Notes: generated by a model not told the origin, from the letters alone. A stretch of 64,000 nt of DNA from DATCMH01 sp036563505 (GCA_036563505.1 DATCMH010000001.1:1-64000); one strand, 5' to 3'; numbered from the stretch's first letter, positions 41,715 to 50,159 are shown. Program-made: numbers and translations.

Positions 41715-42382
41715 CGGCGGCCTCCACGCGCGAGCGCGGCATGCTCGAGCCCGGCGAACAGGAGTTTTAAGCCGAAGGCGAGGGCGACGTAGATCAAGGC
41801 CACCACGATGTAGACCTCGAACGGCCGGAACGTTTCGGTCTCCAAGATGTGGCCGCGCGCCGTGAGCTCCTCGGCCGAGATGGTGCTCACGACGGAGCTG
41901 CCGAGCATCACGAGAATAAACTGGCCGCCCAGGGCGGGCGCCGCCTGGCGCAGGGCCGGGACCAGGACCACGTGCCGGATCACCAGCGAGGTCCTGAGGG
42001 CCAGCGCCCGGGCCGCCTCGACCTGTCCCTGCGGGACCGAGAGGATTCCGGCCCGCACGATCTCCGTGACGTAGGCGCCGCAGTTCACGCTCATGCCGAC
42101 GAGGGCCGCCGACACCGGGTCGAGGGCGACGCCGAGGCTCGGCAGGCCGAAGAAGATCAGGAAGAGCTGGATCAGGAAGGGCGTGTTGCGGATGGCCTCG
42201 ACGTAAACCCGGACGAGGCGCGCGGCCGTCGTTCTGCCGAAGGTGGCGGCGAAGGCGCAGAGCGTTCCGATCGCGAAGCCTGCGGCCATGCAGGCGAGCG
42301 AGAGCTGCAAGGTCAGCCAGGCGCCTTCCAGCAACCGGTCCCACGCGGCTAAAACCGGTCCGAACTGGAGCGTCGTCTTCAT
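41711..42382 (-). CDS. PAAT-family ABC transporter permease
   Basis: This 223-residue permease starts at ATG 42382. It has Asn-Thr-Pro-Phe-Leu-Ile-Gln-Leu and Glu-Ala-Ala-Arg-Ala-Leu-Ala-Leu in place of the usual EAA loop. It is the first gene of a receptor/permease set that lacks an ATPase gene. The ATPase must be supplied from elsewhere in the genome. Confidence 0.9.
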   Translation of the reverse strand: MKTTLQFGPVLAAWDRLLEGAWLTLQLSLACMAAGFAIGTLCAFAATFGRTTAARLVRVYVEAIRNTPFLIQLFLIFFGLPSLGVALDPVSAALVGMSVNCGAYVTEIVRAGILSVPQGQVEAARALALRTSLVIRHVVLVPALRQAAPALGGQFILVMLGSSVVSTISAEELTARGHILETETFRPFEVYIVVALIYVALAFGLKLLFAGLEHAALARGGRR

Positions 42383-42736
42383 CGGGCCGCGGCGTCCCGG
42401 CCCGGAGCCCGCGGCGGAGTGGCCGACCCCGTGCGGCGCCGAAAGCGGCATTGTCCGATGGCTGGCTCCCCGTCAGCGCAGACCGGCACGCCTCACCTCC
42501 CCGCAGCCCCGAACTTCGTCGGACAGGACGCTAGCCGAGAACAGAATGCCACACAATCCCACAAACTCCGTCACGCATGGAGGCAGCCCCCTCCAATCGG
42601 TTCGCGTCTGAGTCGCAGGTCATGCGTGATCGCTCGGCGCGGCGTAAGCCAGAGGGCCACCCTTGCGCGCTGGCGCGCGGGACGGCATCAGCGTCCACGA
42701 TCGATGATCCGCGCCGGCAACCGTGAGGAGCCAACC
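42383..42736. other. intergenic region between divergent units
   Basis: The 354 bases separate the leftward permease genes from the rightward CoA-transferase gene and must hold both promoters. TGTCCGA near 42452 and TCGGACA near 42519 are inverted relative to each other and could be regulatory. No gene or RNA is evident; the in-frame extension of the CoA-transferase gene back to 42419 is unlike the family. Confidence 0.4.
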
Positions 42737-43948
42737 GTGACGCAGGCCGAACGCGCCGGACCGCTCGCCGGTATCAGGGTCGTCGAGCTCGCCCACATCA
42801 TGGCGGGGCCGGTCTGCGGCCTCATGCTCGCCGATATGGGCGCCGACGTGATCAAGGTGGAGAAGCTGCCGGGAGGCGATGACACCCGCCGCATGTTGCC
42901 TCCGACGATTGGCGCCGAATCGGCCGCTTACCTCATGATGAACCGCAACAAGCGGGGCATCGCCCTGAACCTCAAGACGGAGGAGGGCAAGGAGGTTTTG
43001 CGCCGCCTCATCGCCGGAGCCGACATCCTCGTCGAGAACTACCGGCGCGGCACGATGGAGCGCCTCGGCTTCGGCGAGGCCGTGCTCCAGGAGATCAACC
43101 CGCGCCTCGTCACCTGCGAGATATCCGGTTTCGGCCGGACCGGCCCGCTCGCCGACAGCGGCGGCTTCGACCTGATCGCGCAGGGCATGAGCGGACTGAT
43201 GAGCATCACGGGCGAAGGCCCCGGCCGGCCGCCGACGAAGGTCGGCGCCCCCGTCACCGACATCACGGCCGGCATTCTCGGGGCGCTCGGCTGCCTCGCG
43301 GCGCTGCACCGTGTCCGGGAGACGGGCGAGGGCCAGCGGGTCGACACCTCGCTCTTCGAGGCCGGGATCGTGCACACCTACTGGCAGAGCGCCATCTGCA
43401 TGGCGACGGGCGCGGCGCCGGGACCGCTCGGCTCGGGCCATCCCTTGAGCGCGCCCTACGAGGCCTTTCCCACCGCGGACGGCTGGATCACCGTTGGCGC
43501 GGCGAACCAGGCCAATTGGCTGCGCCTCGTCGCGGCGCTGGGCGCGCCGGGGCTGGCGGACGATGCTCGCTACAGAACGAACGCCGACCGCATGGCCCAC
43601 CGCTCGGCCTTGAGCGAAGACCTCGCGGCCATCCTGCGCACGCGCAGCACGCAGGAGTGGCTCTCGATCCTCGCCGAGGCCACCGTACCCGCCGGGCCCG
43701 TCCTCGATGTTGCGGCGATGCACGCCCACCCGCAGACCGCGGCCCGGGCGATGGTGGTGGAGACCGAGCACGCCACGCTGGGCGCGGTGCGCACGATCGG
43801 CGCGCCGGTCAAGTTCTCGCGCGATCAAGGGGGCGTGACGCGCCCCGCGCCGACGCTCGGGCAGCACACCCGCGAGATCTTGGGCGAGCTCGGTCTCGGC
43901 GGCGAGGATGACCTGGCGCGCCTGCACGCGGCGGGCGCCGTTGCCTGA
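42737..43948 (+). CDS. CaiB/BaiF family CoA transferase
   Basis: GTG at 42737 follows GAGGAG; the product has 403 residues. Family III CoA-transferase features include Gly-Ile-Arg-Val-Val-Glu-Leu, Ala-Gly-Pro-x-Cys, Ala-Asp-Val-Ile-Lys-Val-Glu, Asn-Lys-Arg-Gly-Ile-Ala-Leu-Asn-Leu and the region of the catalytic Asp (Gly-Phe-Asp-Leu-Ile-Ala-Gln-Gly-Met-Ser-Gly). It moves CoA between carboxylic acids. The enoyl-CoA hydratase gene 59 bases downstream suggests activation then hydration of an unsaturated acid. Confidence 0.92.
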   Translation: MTQAERAGPLAGIRVVELAHIMAGPVCGLMLADMGADVIKVEKLPGGDDTRRMLPPTIGAESAAYLMMNRNKRGIALNLKTEEGKEVLRRLIAGADILVENYRRGTMERLGFGEAVLQEINPRLVTCEISGFGRTGPLADSGGFDLIAQGMSGLMSITGEGPGRPPTKVGAPVTDITAGILGALGCLAALHRVRETGEGQRVDTSLFEAGIVHTYWQSAICMATGAAPGPLGSGHPLSAPYEAFPTADGWITVGAANQANWLRLVAALGAPGLADDARYRTNADRMAHRSALSEDLAAILRTRSTQEWLSILAEATVPAGPVLDVAAMHAHPQTAARAMVVETEHATLGAVRTIGAPVKFSRDQGGVTRPAPTLGQHTREILGELGLGGEDDLARLHAAGAVA

Positions 43949-44007
43949 AGGATCGCGAGCCCGGCACGGGGTCGGGCCGTCCAGCGCAGGATGGAGGAAC
44001 CAGGACG

Positions 44008-44799
44008 ATGGACGACTTGAGCAGCGCCGAGCTCCTCTACGAGGTGCGCGACGGGATCGGACACGTCACCTTCAACAGGCCGACGGCGCGCAACGCCCTC
44101 ACCTTCGGCATGTACGAGCGCCTCGCCGCGCTCTGCGCCGAGATCGACGACGATCGATCCGTCCGGGCGCTCGTGCTGACCGGAGCGGGCGGCAAAGCCT
44201 TCGCCGCCGGAACCGACATCGCCCTGTTCCAGGATTTCTCCGGGCCGGAGGACGCCCTCGCCTACGAGGCGCGGATGGAGCGCGTGATCGGCCGCCTCGA
44301 GAGCTGCCGCGTGCCGACCGTCGCGGCGATCGCGGGAGCCTGCACCGGCGGAGGCGCGGTACTGGCTGCGGCCTGCGACCTGCGTCTGGGCGCCCCGAAC
44401 GCCGTCGTCGGAATGCCCATCGCGCGAACCCTCGGCAACTGCCTCTCGGCCGCCAACCTCGCGCGCCTTGCCGCGCTCATGGGGGCGGCGCGCGTGAAGG
44501 AGATGATCTTCAAGGCCGAGTTGATGGACGCGTCCCAAGCGCTCGCCGCGGGCTTCCTCAACGAGATCGTGCCCGACGGCGCAGATCTGTCAGATCGTGC
44601 CCACCAGTTCGCGGTGATGGTCGCGGCCCAGGCCCCCCTCACCCTGCACGCCACCAAGGAGGGCTTGCGGCGCCTCGGCGCGGCGGCCGCCCGGGTGCCC
44701 GACGAGGATCTCATCCTGTCGTGCTACGGCAGCGACGATTTCCGGGAAGGCATCGCCGCCTTCCTCGCCAAGCGGCGGCCGGTCTGGCGCGGCCGCTAG
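44008..44799 (+). CDS. enoyl-CoA hydratase/isomerase family protein
   Basis: The 263-residue crotonase-fold protein has an oxyanion-hole segment Ala-Gly-Thr-Asp-Ile near residue 70 and Ile-Ala-Gly-Ala-Cys-Thr-Gly-Gly-Gly near 110. At the usual second acid position it reads Pro-Ile-Ala-Arg-Thr-Leu-Gly, so the hydratase Glu pair is not obvious; it may act as hydratase, isomerase or carnitinyl-type enzyme. It pairs with the CoA-transferase, as in CaiB/CaiD-like arrangements. GGAGG lies upstream of the ATG. Confidence 0.88.
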   Translation: MDDLSSAELLYEVRDGIGHVTFNRPTARNALTFGMYERLAALCAEIDDDRSVRALVLTGAGGKAFAAGTDIALFQDFSGPEDALAYEARMERVIGRLESCRVPTVAAIAGACTGGGAVLAAACDLRLGAPNAVVGMPIARTLGNCLSAANLARLAALMGAARVKEMIFKAELMDASQALAAGFLNEIVPDGADLSDRAHQFAVMVAAQAPLTLHATKEGLRRLGAAAARVPDEDLILSCYGSDDFREGIAAFLAKRRPVWRGR

Positions 44800-44853
44800 G
44801 CGCTCGAGCTTTTGGGTGTGTCAACATTCGTTGGAGGGTGCTAAGGCAGAGGC

Positions 44854-45093
44854 ATGACCACGAAGCAGACCAACAATCTCGCGCGCCTCGGCCACGTGGC
44901 CAAGGAAGAGGTCCAGCGACGCGCCTGGGCCAAGCACCAGGCCGGCTCGGCCGGCGCCGCCAACGAGGGCCGCAGCCTCACGGGCTGGACCTGCGCCTGC
45001 GGATGGTCGGGCACCATGCGGGATCTCAAGGTGGTCGGCACCTCGCCCACTTGCCCGTCCTGCGGCGAGGCCGGAAAGCTCACCTCCGCCTGA
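44854..45093 (+). CDS. small zinc-ribbon-like hypothetical protein, 79 aa
   Basis: The C-terminal half has Trp-Thr-Cys47-Ala-Cys49-Gly-Trp-Ser-Gly and Cys67-Pro-Ser-Cys70-Gly. Four cysteines of this spacing suggest a structural zinc ribbon. The N-terminal half is basic and helical. No family is recognised; such proteins are often conserved within Rhizobiales. It stands alone with a typical GC content. Confidence 0.6.
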   Translation: MTTKQTNNLARLGHVAKEEVQRRAWAKHQAGSAGAANEGRSLTGWTCACGWSGTMRDLKVVGTSPTCPSCGEAGKLTSA

Positions 45094-45180
45094 GCCCCTC
45101 GGGGCGGACCGCGGCGTGTCCGATCCCGCTCGGCCGCGTCGGAGACTTCGCGTTCGACCCGCAGCATGGAGATGGCCCCG

Positions 45181-45420
45181 ATGTCTGAACGACGAGAGCT
45201 GTATCGGAGCCATAACGGCGACTCCTGGTTCCTGGGGCGAGAGCCGACGAACGGCGAAGCCTTCATCATCCACCAGCCGAATGGCCCGTCGGGCGGCCAG
45301 CTCAGCCATATTGAGCTGGGCGCGTTCCTGCGGGACGGGCACGACAAGCCGGAACAACGGGCGTTGCTGCGCCTCATTGGCATGCTCGTCGACGTTCCTC
45401 CCTACGCCGAGCGAACCTAA
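45181..45420 (+). CDS. conserved-looking hypothetical protein, 79 aa
   Basis: ATG at 45181 has GGAG nine bases upstream; ATG at 45166 would add five residues. The product is soluble, with a Ser-His-Asn-Gly-Asp-Ser-Trp-Phe-Leu start, a Gly-Gly-Gln-Leu-Ser-His-Ile-Glu-Leu-Gly-Ala-Phe-Leu segment and a terminal helix. The overall shape resembles small proteins found widely in Rhizobiales, but I cannot name a domain. Confidence 0.6.
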   Translation: MSERRELYRSHNGDSWFLGREPTNGEAFIIHQPNGPSGGQLSHIELGAFLRDGHDKPEQRALLRLIGMLVDVPPYAERT

Positions 45421-45538
45421 GCGCCCCGCCGCAGATCAAGGCGGCGCCTGTCCGATCGCAACCCAAAGCGGATCTCGGCCGCTGGCCAAGGTGCGTTCGT
45501 AGGCCACGCGATCGAGGGCAGCCTCGAGAGCCTCGTGC

Positions 45539-45751
45539 TCAAAACCTGTCCAGGACGTGCAGCAGGACGAGGAAAGCCGCCGCCACGACGACCACGGCGA
45601 GCACCGTGTTGCCGACTTCCTGCCCGGCCCTGGCGAAGGCCCGATCGAGCGGCGTGGCCTTCATGCGAGGGAACCGACGCATGAGACGGGCGCGCAAGGC
45701 CAAAAGCCCCAGCAGGACGGCGACGAGAAGAACGACGAGCTTGATGAGCAT
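45539..45751 (-). CDS. small membrane protein, 70 aa
   Basis: Two hydrophobic segments (about residues 3-20 and 48-66) flank a basic, Arg-rich loop with Pro-Arg-Met-Lys-Ala-Thr-Pro-Leu-Asp-Arg. The N-terminal helix is rich in Leu and Val. An inner-membrane location is very likely. No family recognised. It is the last typical high-GC gene before the AT-rich island. Confidence 0.6.
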   Translation of the reverse strand: MLIKLVVLLVAVLLGLLALRARLMRRFPRMKATPLDRAFARAGQEVGNTVLAVVVVAAAFLVLLHVLDRF

Positions 45752-45854
45752 GGCCCGACCTCTCTACCCTTGTGGTCGCGCTGACCGCGTTGCCGCTCGG
45801 ACCGCGGAAGCGGACGGTCGGCACTGAGCCGGAGAAAGCGCGCGGTTCAGGTCA

Positions 45855-45878
45855 GGAAGGATGGTGGAATCAGACGGA
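45855..45878 (+). repeat. imperfect direct repeat, possible attachment-site remnant (distal copy)
   Basis: This 24-base stretch matches 48008-48031, which covers the tRNA-Ala 3' end, at 20 of 24 positions, including a continuous nine-base core GATGGTGGA. It lies where the sequence turns AT-rich, at the far side of a 2.2-kb island. That is where an integrated element would leave its second att copy. The 279 bases between 45752 and 46030 otherwise hold no gene. Confidence 0.45.
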
Positions 45879-46030
45879 GGCTCCAACCAGCGACCCACAA
45901 TGCCTCGCCTCACAACGAGAGCTAGACGAAACAAGACCTTTTTGGCACGCACGGTACTGTGCGAGCCCTGGAAATAGAACATGGACGATTGTGTGTGAAA
46001 GCGGTGGCGTTGCCGACTGCCTTAACCAAC

Positions 46031-46285
46031 TCAACGTGACCTGAACCGCTCCGACATCGGTGCTACGCGAGCGGCCTTTATCGATTTTTTGTATTCGGCA
46101 GGGTTGGTCTTCTCCAGCAGTAGCAATCGATCTAAGGGCTCATAGTCTTTGTAGGGAAGCGGCACGGCCCGGAGTAGAAAAATCAATAGCCCAATCGTGT
46201 CACTCACTACCACGAGTGCGACGGCCACCAATGACCATGGTTGCGGTAGCGCCGGCCTGATCACAACATCATAGATTATCGCCAA
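46031..46285 (-). CDS. small single-helix membrane protein, 84 aa, island gene
   Basis: The TTG start overlaps the end of the upstream membrane-protein gene, so the two are co-translated. One long hydrophobic segment (about residues 17-40) is followed by a charged cytoplasmic-like tail with Tyr-Lys-Asp-Tyr-Glu-Pro and several Lys residues. The gene is clearly more AT-rich than the core sequence around it. I do not recognise the family. Confidence 0.55.
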   Translation of the reverse strand: MAIIYDVVIRPALPQPWSLVAVALVVVSDTIGLLIFLLRAVPLPYKDYEPLDRLLLLEKTNPAEYKKSIKAARVAPMSERFRSR

Positions 46286-46872
46286 TGCGCCGCTACTACT
46301 CCAGCAGTCAAGGCGAGCAGAGATAGAAGCATCACTGCGACAAACAAAATATCTAAGGCCCGCGTGGCTGCGGCTGGGGCCAAATTATGTACCGTTCTTA
46401 GAGATGGTAGTGCGAGACTGATCTGTGAAGAGTAAGTTAGCTTGATAGGGTAGGTATAATCGTTTCCAGCACGCTGATCAGATATTGCATCAAGCACCGT
46501 GTCCATTTCGGCTGTTTGAGTGCTGATTAAAATATTGATTAGACCCAGAATACCGATCAAACAGAGGACAATTTCACGTGGTGGGCCGGAAGCCTTCAAC
46601 GAAATTCCGCCAACGCTGAGGTCGAGGGGGATTGAGAAGAGACCTGCCACAAGGTAGGCCGACGCTGCCCATGAGATTGACATAAGTTTCAAGCTGTTTT
46701 TTTCTAGCTCAACTTTCCTTGCCTTTACCTGCTTCTCGTAATCAGCATCCAATAGCGCTGAGAGGCGCTTACCCTTTAGCTCGTTCTGCAAATACTCTTT
46801 ATGCAATTTCGACCGCGTCGCCCAACGCCGCCGGTAGAACTTGTACCTCGGTCGAAACAGTCGCGGCAACAT
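46276..46872 (-). CDS. three-helix membrane protein of unknown function, island gene
   Basis: The 198-residue protein has a basic N-terminus (residues 8-60, probably a coiled or helical region rich in Lys and Glu). Three hydrophobic segments follow at about 63-83, 99-117 and 173-195, with a 55-residue loop between the last two. ATG at 46872 follows an AGGTGA. It is low in GC and overlaps the next small membrane-protein gene by ten bases. No domain is recognised. A role as a membrane effector or channel beside the HNH gene is speculation. Confidence 0.6.
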   Translation of the reverse strand: MLPRLFRPRYKFYRRRWATRSKLHKEYLQNELKGKRLSALLDADYEKQVKARKVELEKNSLKLMSISWAASAYLVAGLFSIPLDLSVGGISLKASGPPREIVLCLIGILGLINILISTQTAEMDTVLDAISDQRAGNDYTYPIKLTYSSQISLALPSLRTVHNLAPAAATRALDILFVAVMLLSLLALTAGVVAAHWR

Positions 46873-46943
46873 GCTGGAGAACTCACCTGAAGCTGATGCT
46901 CAGCCGAGCAGAGCATACTTTTGTAGCCGGCACTCCAATGCCC

Positions 46944-47540
46944 TCACAGCGAGTGATCTTCGTATAGACCCGGAATCGGTGCCATACTCATCAACCGGCT
47001 TCGGATGCTCTCCCGAAGCTGCACCGCGTGGGCCTGTGCCTCCCGCATCCCCTCGACGAGGACCTCAAGGTTATCCCAGTGCTTGTCCCAAAGCTCCGCC
47101 CCGCCAAGCTCCCTTAGGGGTAGCGGCTCGACCTGCCCCCATTGCTCATAGAGCTTGAGGCGATCAATGCGAGTCTTTAGGTCGGAGACCCCCTTCATCC
47201 TCGGTGACCCCCTCGCCGTCCCTATCATCCAGGCGTGCCAATCGGCCCCGCTCTTAGACTGATTGCAGGGGCCACACGAGGGCACAAGGTTCCTGATCTC
47301 AGTGATGTACCCCGTGGGGCGCTTCCTCCTCACCATAGGTCGTAGGTGATCCCAGTCGGTGGATGAGGCCCCGCAGTAGGCACAGGACATAGCATCTGGA
47401 GTCATTCCGAGAATGGCGAGGGCCTCTACAACCTCCTCGGGTGTGGGCTCTATGGCGGGCAGAATGGCTTGGACGAAGCTGTTTTTGAGCGAGGAGGTAC
47501 GGCTGATGATCGTGAGAGGCGGTCTAAAGCGCACGTCCAA
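46944..47540 (-). CDS. HNH endonuclease family protein, island gene
   Basis: The 198-residue protein contains Cys53-x2-Cys56, Trp-Asp64-His65-Leu-Arg-Pro, Asn84-Leu-Val-Pro, Cys89-x2-Cys92-Asn93 and Lys96. This is a complete HNH fold with its zinc knuckle; His65 would be the general base. The N-terminal 50 and C-terminal 90 residues match nothing I know and may bind DNA. TTG at 47540 lies just after GGTGGAG; GTG at 47534 is an alternative. It is the gene nearest the tRNA and could act in defence, mobility or competition. Confidence 0.8.
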   Translation of the reverse strand: MDVRFRPPLTIISRTSSLKNSFVQAILPAIEPTPEEVVEALAILGMTPDAMSCAYCGASSTDWDHLRPMVRRKRPTGYITEIRNLVPSCGPCNQSKSGADWHAWMIGTARGSPRMKGVSDLKTRIDRLKLYEQWGQVEPLPLRELGGAELWDKHWDNLEVLVEGMREAQAHAVQLRESIRSRLMSMAPIPGLYEDHSL

Positions 47541-48007
47541 AGGTCTCCACCTAGCCTTATAGCACGATCAAAGTCCCAACCGCCCAGGGATCAGGATGAA
47601 CCCCTCTCCATTATGGGACACTTCAATGCCTCCCTCCCGGATGTGTACCCTTGGTGCACACTCCGGGCCGGACCTCTGAAGGACCTCGATGTCGGTCCAT
47701 CGGCGTCTGGGCGCGTGGCCTGGAAGCTTGCTACTCAGCCGGCAGCGGCACCGATAGGCGCGCCCACCCGGGAGCCATTCTGTACGCCCATGGGTGACGG
47801 CCGTGCGGTATCGGGCGCGCGACGACGCGGGCGGGACTGCCGCGCGCACGGAGAGTGGGCGCCCATCTCTGGCGTCTCGCGCTTGGGTGCCCGTGTGCTG
47901 GGCGTCCGAGCTCTAGCGTTGATTCGTGACAACTTCGGTACTTAGAGGGTACGCACCCGCTGCGCCAAAGCAGCCAACCTGTCGCAATTATTAGTTTGGA
48001 TCACGAA
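47541..48007. other. island end between HNH gene and tRNA-Ala, no gene
   Basis: The stretch holds short frames on both strands without ribosome binding sites, none resembling a protein. No integrase remnant is visible. It probably contains the HNH promoter and decayed sequence. Confidence 0.4.
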
Positions 48008-48014
48008 GGAAAGA

Positions 48015-48090
<76 letters not shown>

Positions 48091-48147
48091 ACTTGGCACG
48101 CGGCGTTGGGAAGCCGCGGCGGCTCCGCCGGTTCGGCGGAGGGCGTC

Positions 48148-48176
48148 TCTATAGTCGGCTCCCGCGCCCGACTCAA
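48148..48176 (-). promoter_or_regulatory. strong sigma70-type promoter of tRNA-Ala
   Basis: On the minus strand TTGAGT (48171-48176) and TATAGA (48148-48153) are separated by exactly 17 bases. They lie 58 bases upstream of the mature tRNA end. The -35 overlaps the stop codon of the TIGR02300 gene, so the promoter has grown into the neighbour's end. Confidence 0.65.
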
Positions 48177-48559
48177 GCCTCTTCGTCGTCCTCGATGTCG
48201 CCGTCGATCAGGTCGGCCACGTCGTCGTCGCCTTCCTCTTCCTCAAGGAAGGTGTCGTCGGCCGTTTCGGTTTCGGCGAGGTCGGCATCGTCCTCCACCA
48301 CCGGGTCGGCGCCGGCCTCGGCGGCCTCGACCTCATCGAGCGACACGAGCTCCGGCCCGACGGCCTCGACCTCGGCGTCCTCCGTTTCCCGGGGACGCGG
48401 CACGGCCGCTGCCGCGGCCGCGGCCCGGCCCATCGGCAGGGCCACGGCCTGGAACGGCGTGCCGCATTTCGGGCACACCGCCGGATCCTTGTTGAGGTCG
48501 TAGAATTTCGCGCCACAGGTCGTGCACTGGCGCTTGGTGCCGAGTTCCGGTTTGGCCAC
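48173..48559 (-). CDS. TIGR02300 family protein
   Basis: The 128-residue protein starts Met-Ala-Lys-Pro-Glu-Leu-Gly-Thr-Lys-Arg. It has a zinc-ribbon-like pair Cys12-x2-Cys15 and Cys29-x2-Cys32, then a long acidic tail of Asp and Glu with few hydrophobic residues. That is the standard layout of this alphaproteobacterial family, whose function is unknown. It is typically found next to aroA, as here, but transcribed the other way. Confidence 0.93.
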   Translation of the reverse strand: MAKPELGTKRQCTTCGAKFYDLNKDPAVCPKCGTPFQAVALPMGRAAAAAAAVPRPRETEDAEVEAVGPELVSLDEVEAAEAGADPVVEDDADLAETETADDTFLEEEEGDDDVADLIDGDIEDDEEA

Positions 48560-48780
48560 GGGTCGGTCGCCTTGCGATGTCGAAGGGTTCTTGAATGAGG
48601 TGCGCTCCGTTAGTCGCGGGGCGCCCGGGTGTCAAATGGGAATCCCGGCGCCGATTCGATCGGCGGGCCGGGCGGCGCGGCGCGCGCCGACGACGGCCCT
48701 TGCGAGGAACGCGAGAACACGCGCTTCGGCCCGGTGACCGGGCCCGGCACCCATGCTAACCACCCCGCGCTCCTGACGTC

Positions 48781-50148
48781 GTGCCGAGACCGCTGCCCTT
48801 GTCCCACGCTGCCGCGCCCACCCCCGTTCGCGCTCGCCGGAGCGGCCCCCTGCGGGGGCGCCTGCGGGTTCCGGGCGACAAGTCGATCTCGCATCGGGCC
48901 CTGATCTTCGGGCTCCTCAGCATCGGCGAGACCCGGATCGAGGGTCTGCTGGAAGGCGACGACGTGCTGCGCACGGGCGAGGCTTGCCGGGCCCTCGGGG
49001 CCGGCGTGACGCGGGAGGCGCCCGGCCGCTGGCGCGTGCGCGGCGCCGGCATAGGCGGGCTCGTGGAGCCGGCGGGCGTGCTCGACTTCGGCAATGCCGG
49101 CACCGGCTCCCGGCTCATGATGGGCGTGGCGGGGAGCCATCCGATCACCGCGACTTTCGACGGCGACGCGTCGCTGCGCTTCCGGCCCATGCGGCGCATC
49201 CTCGACCCCTTGAGCCTCATGGGCGTCACGGTGGTGAGCGAGGCGGAGGGCGGGCGCGTGCCGCTGACGCTCCGCGGTCCGCGCGAGACGGTGCCGATCA
49301 CCTACGAGACCCCCGCCGCCTCGGCGCAGATCAAGTCGGCGGTGCTGCTCGCCGGCCTGAACTCGCCCGGCCGCACGACGGTCATCGAGCGCGAAGCGAC
49401 CCGCGACCACACCGAGCGCATGCTGCGCCTCTTCGGCGCGACCGTGACCGTGGAGAACGAGGGCGCACAAGGGCGGCGCATCGCGCTCGAAGGCCAGCCG
49501 ACCTTGCGCGGCACGGACGTTGTCGTGCCGGCCGACCCCTCGTCGGCCGCCTTTCCGCTCGTCGCGGCGCTGATCACGCCCGGTTCCGAGGTGGTGATCG
49601 AGGCGGTGATGATGAACCCGTCGCGCACGGGGCTGATCGCGACGCTCCTCGAGATGGGCGCGTCTATCGAGCGGCTGAACGAGCGCGAGGAGGGCGGCGA
49701 GGCGGTCGCGGACCTCAGGGTCCGGGCGAGCCGGCTCACGGGCGTCGAGGTTCCGGCCGAGCGCGCCGCCTCGATGATCGACGAATATCCGGTGCTCGCC
49801 GTGGCCGCCGCCTTCGCCGAGGGCACCACGCGGATGAACGGCCTGCACGAGCTGCGCGTGAAGGAATCCGACCGCCTCGCCGCCGTCGCGGCGGGGCTCG
49901 AAGCCGCCGGCCTCTCGCCTCGCGTCGAGGGCGACGATCTCGTCGTTGAGGGGCGCGGAGGACGTGTTCCCGGGGGCGGCCTCGTCGCGACCCACCTCGA
50001 TCACCGCATCGCCATGGCGTTCCTGGTCATGGGGCTCGCCACCGAGGAGCCCATGACCGTCGACGACGGCAGCATGATCATGACGAGCTTCCCGAGCTTT
50101 CTGCCCCTGATGCGCGAGCTCGGGGCGAGCCTGGGCGAGGTGGCGTGA
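48781..50148 (+). CDS. aroA: 3-phosphoshikimate 1-carboxyvinyltransferase (EPSP synthase), class II type
   Basis: The protein has 455 residues from GTG 48781. A TTG at 48799 gives an N-terminus (Met-Ser-His-Ala) that lines up better with class II relatives. Motifs are Pro-Gly-Asp-Lys-Ser-Ile-Ser-His-Arg, Gly-Leu-Leu-Glu-Gly-Asp-Asp-Val, Asp-Phe-Gly-Asn-Ala-Gly-Thr-Gly, Asp-Pro-Ser-Ser-Ala-Ala-Phe-Pro and Met-Ile-Asp-Glu-Tyr-Pro. This is the class II form related to Agrobacterium CP4 EPSP synthase. Where CP4 has Ala-Ala-Thr-Gly (Ala100), here it is Ala-Gly-Thr-Gly. The stop codon overlaps a GTG just before cmk. Confidence 0.96.
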   Translation: MPRPLPLSHAAAPTPVRARRSGPLRGRLRVPGDKSISHRALIFGLLSIGETRIEGLLEGDDVLRTGEACRALGAGVTREAPGRWRVRGAGIGGLVEPAGVLDFGNAGTGSRLMMGVAGSHPITATFDGDASLRFRPMRRILDPLSLMGVTVVSEAEGGRVPLTLRGPRETVPITYETPAASAQIKSAVLLAGLNSPGRTTVIEREATRDHTERMLRLFGATVTVENEGAQGRRIALEGQPTLRGTDVVVPADPSSAAFPLVAALITPGSEVVIEAVMMNPSRTGLIATLLEMGASIERLNEREEGGEAVADLRVRASRLTGVEVPAERAASMIDEYPVLAVAAAFAEGTTRMNGLHELRVKESDRLAAVAAGLEAAGLSPRVEGDDLVVEGRGGRVPGGGLVATHLDHRIAMAFLVMGLATEEPMTVDDGSMIMTSFPSFLPLMRELGASLGEVA

Positions 50149-50159
50149 GGAGTTCGGCG

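Noticed and set aside
47469..47945. 158-codon plus-strand frame between HNH gene and tRNA
   Set aside because: It overlaps the HNH start on the other strand, has Arg/Gly-rich random-looking sequence and no ribosome binding site.
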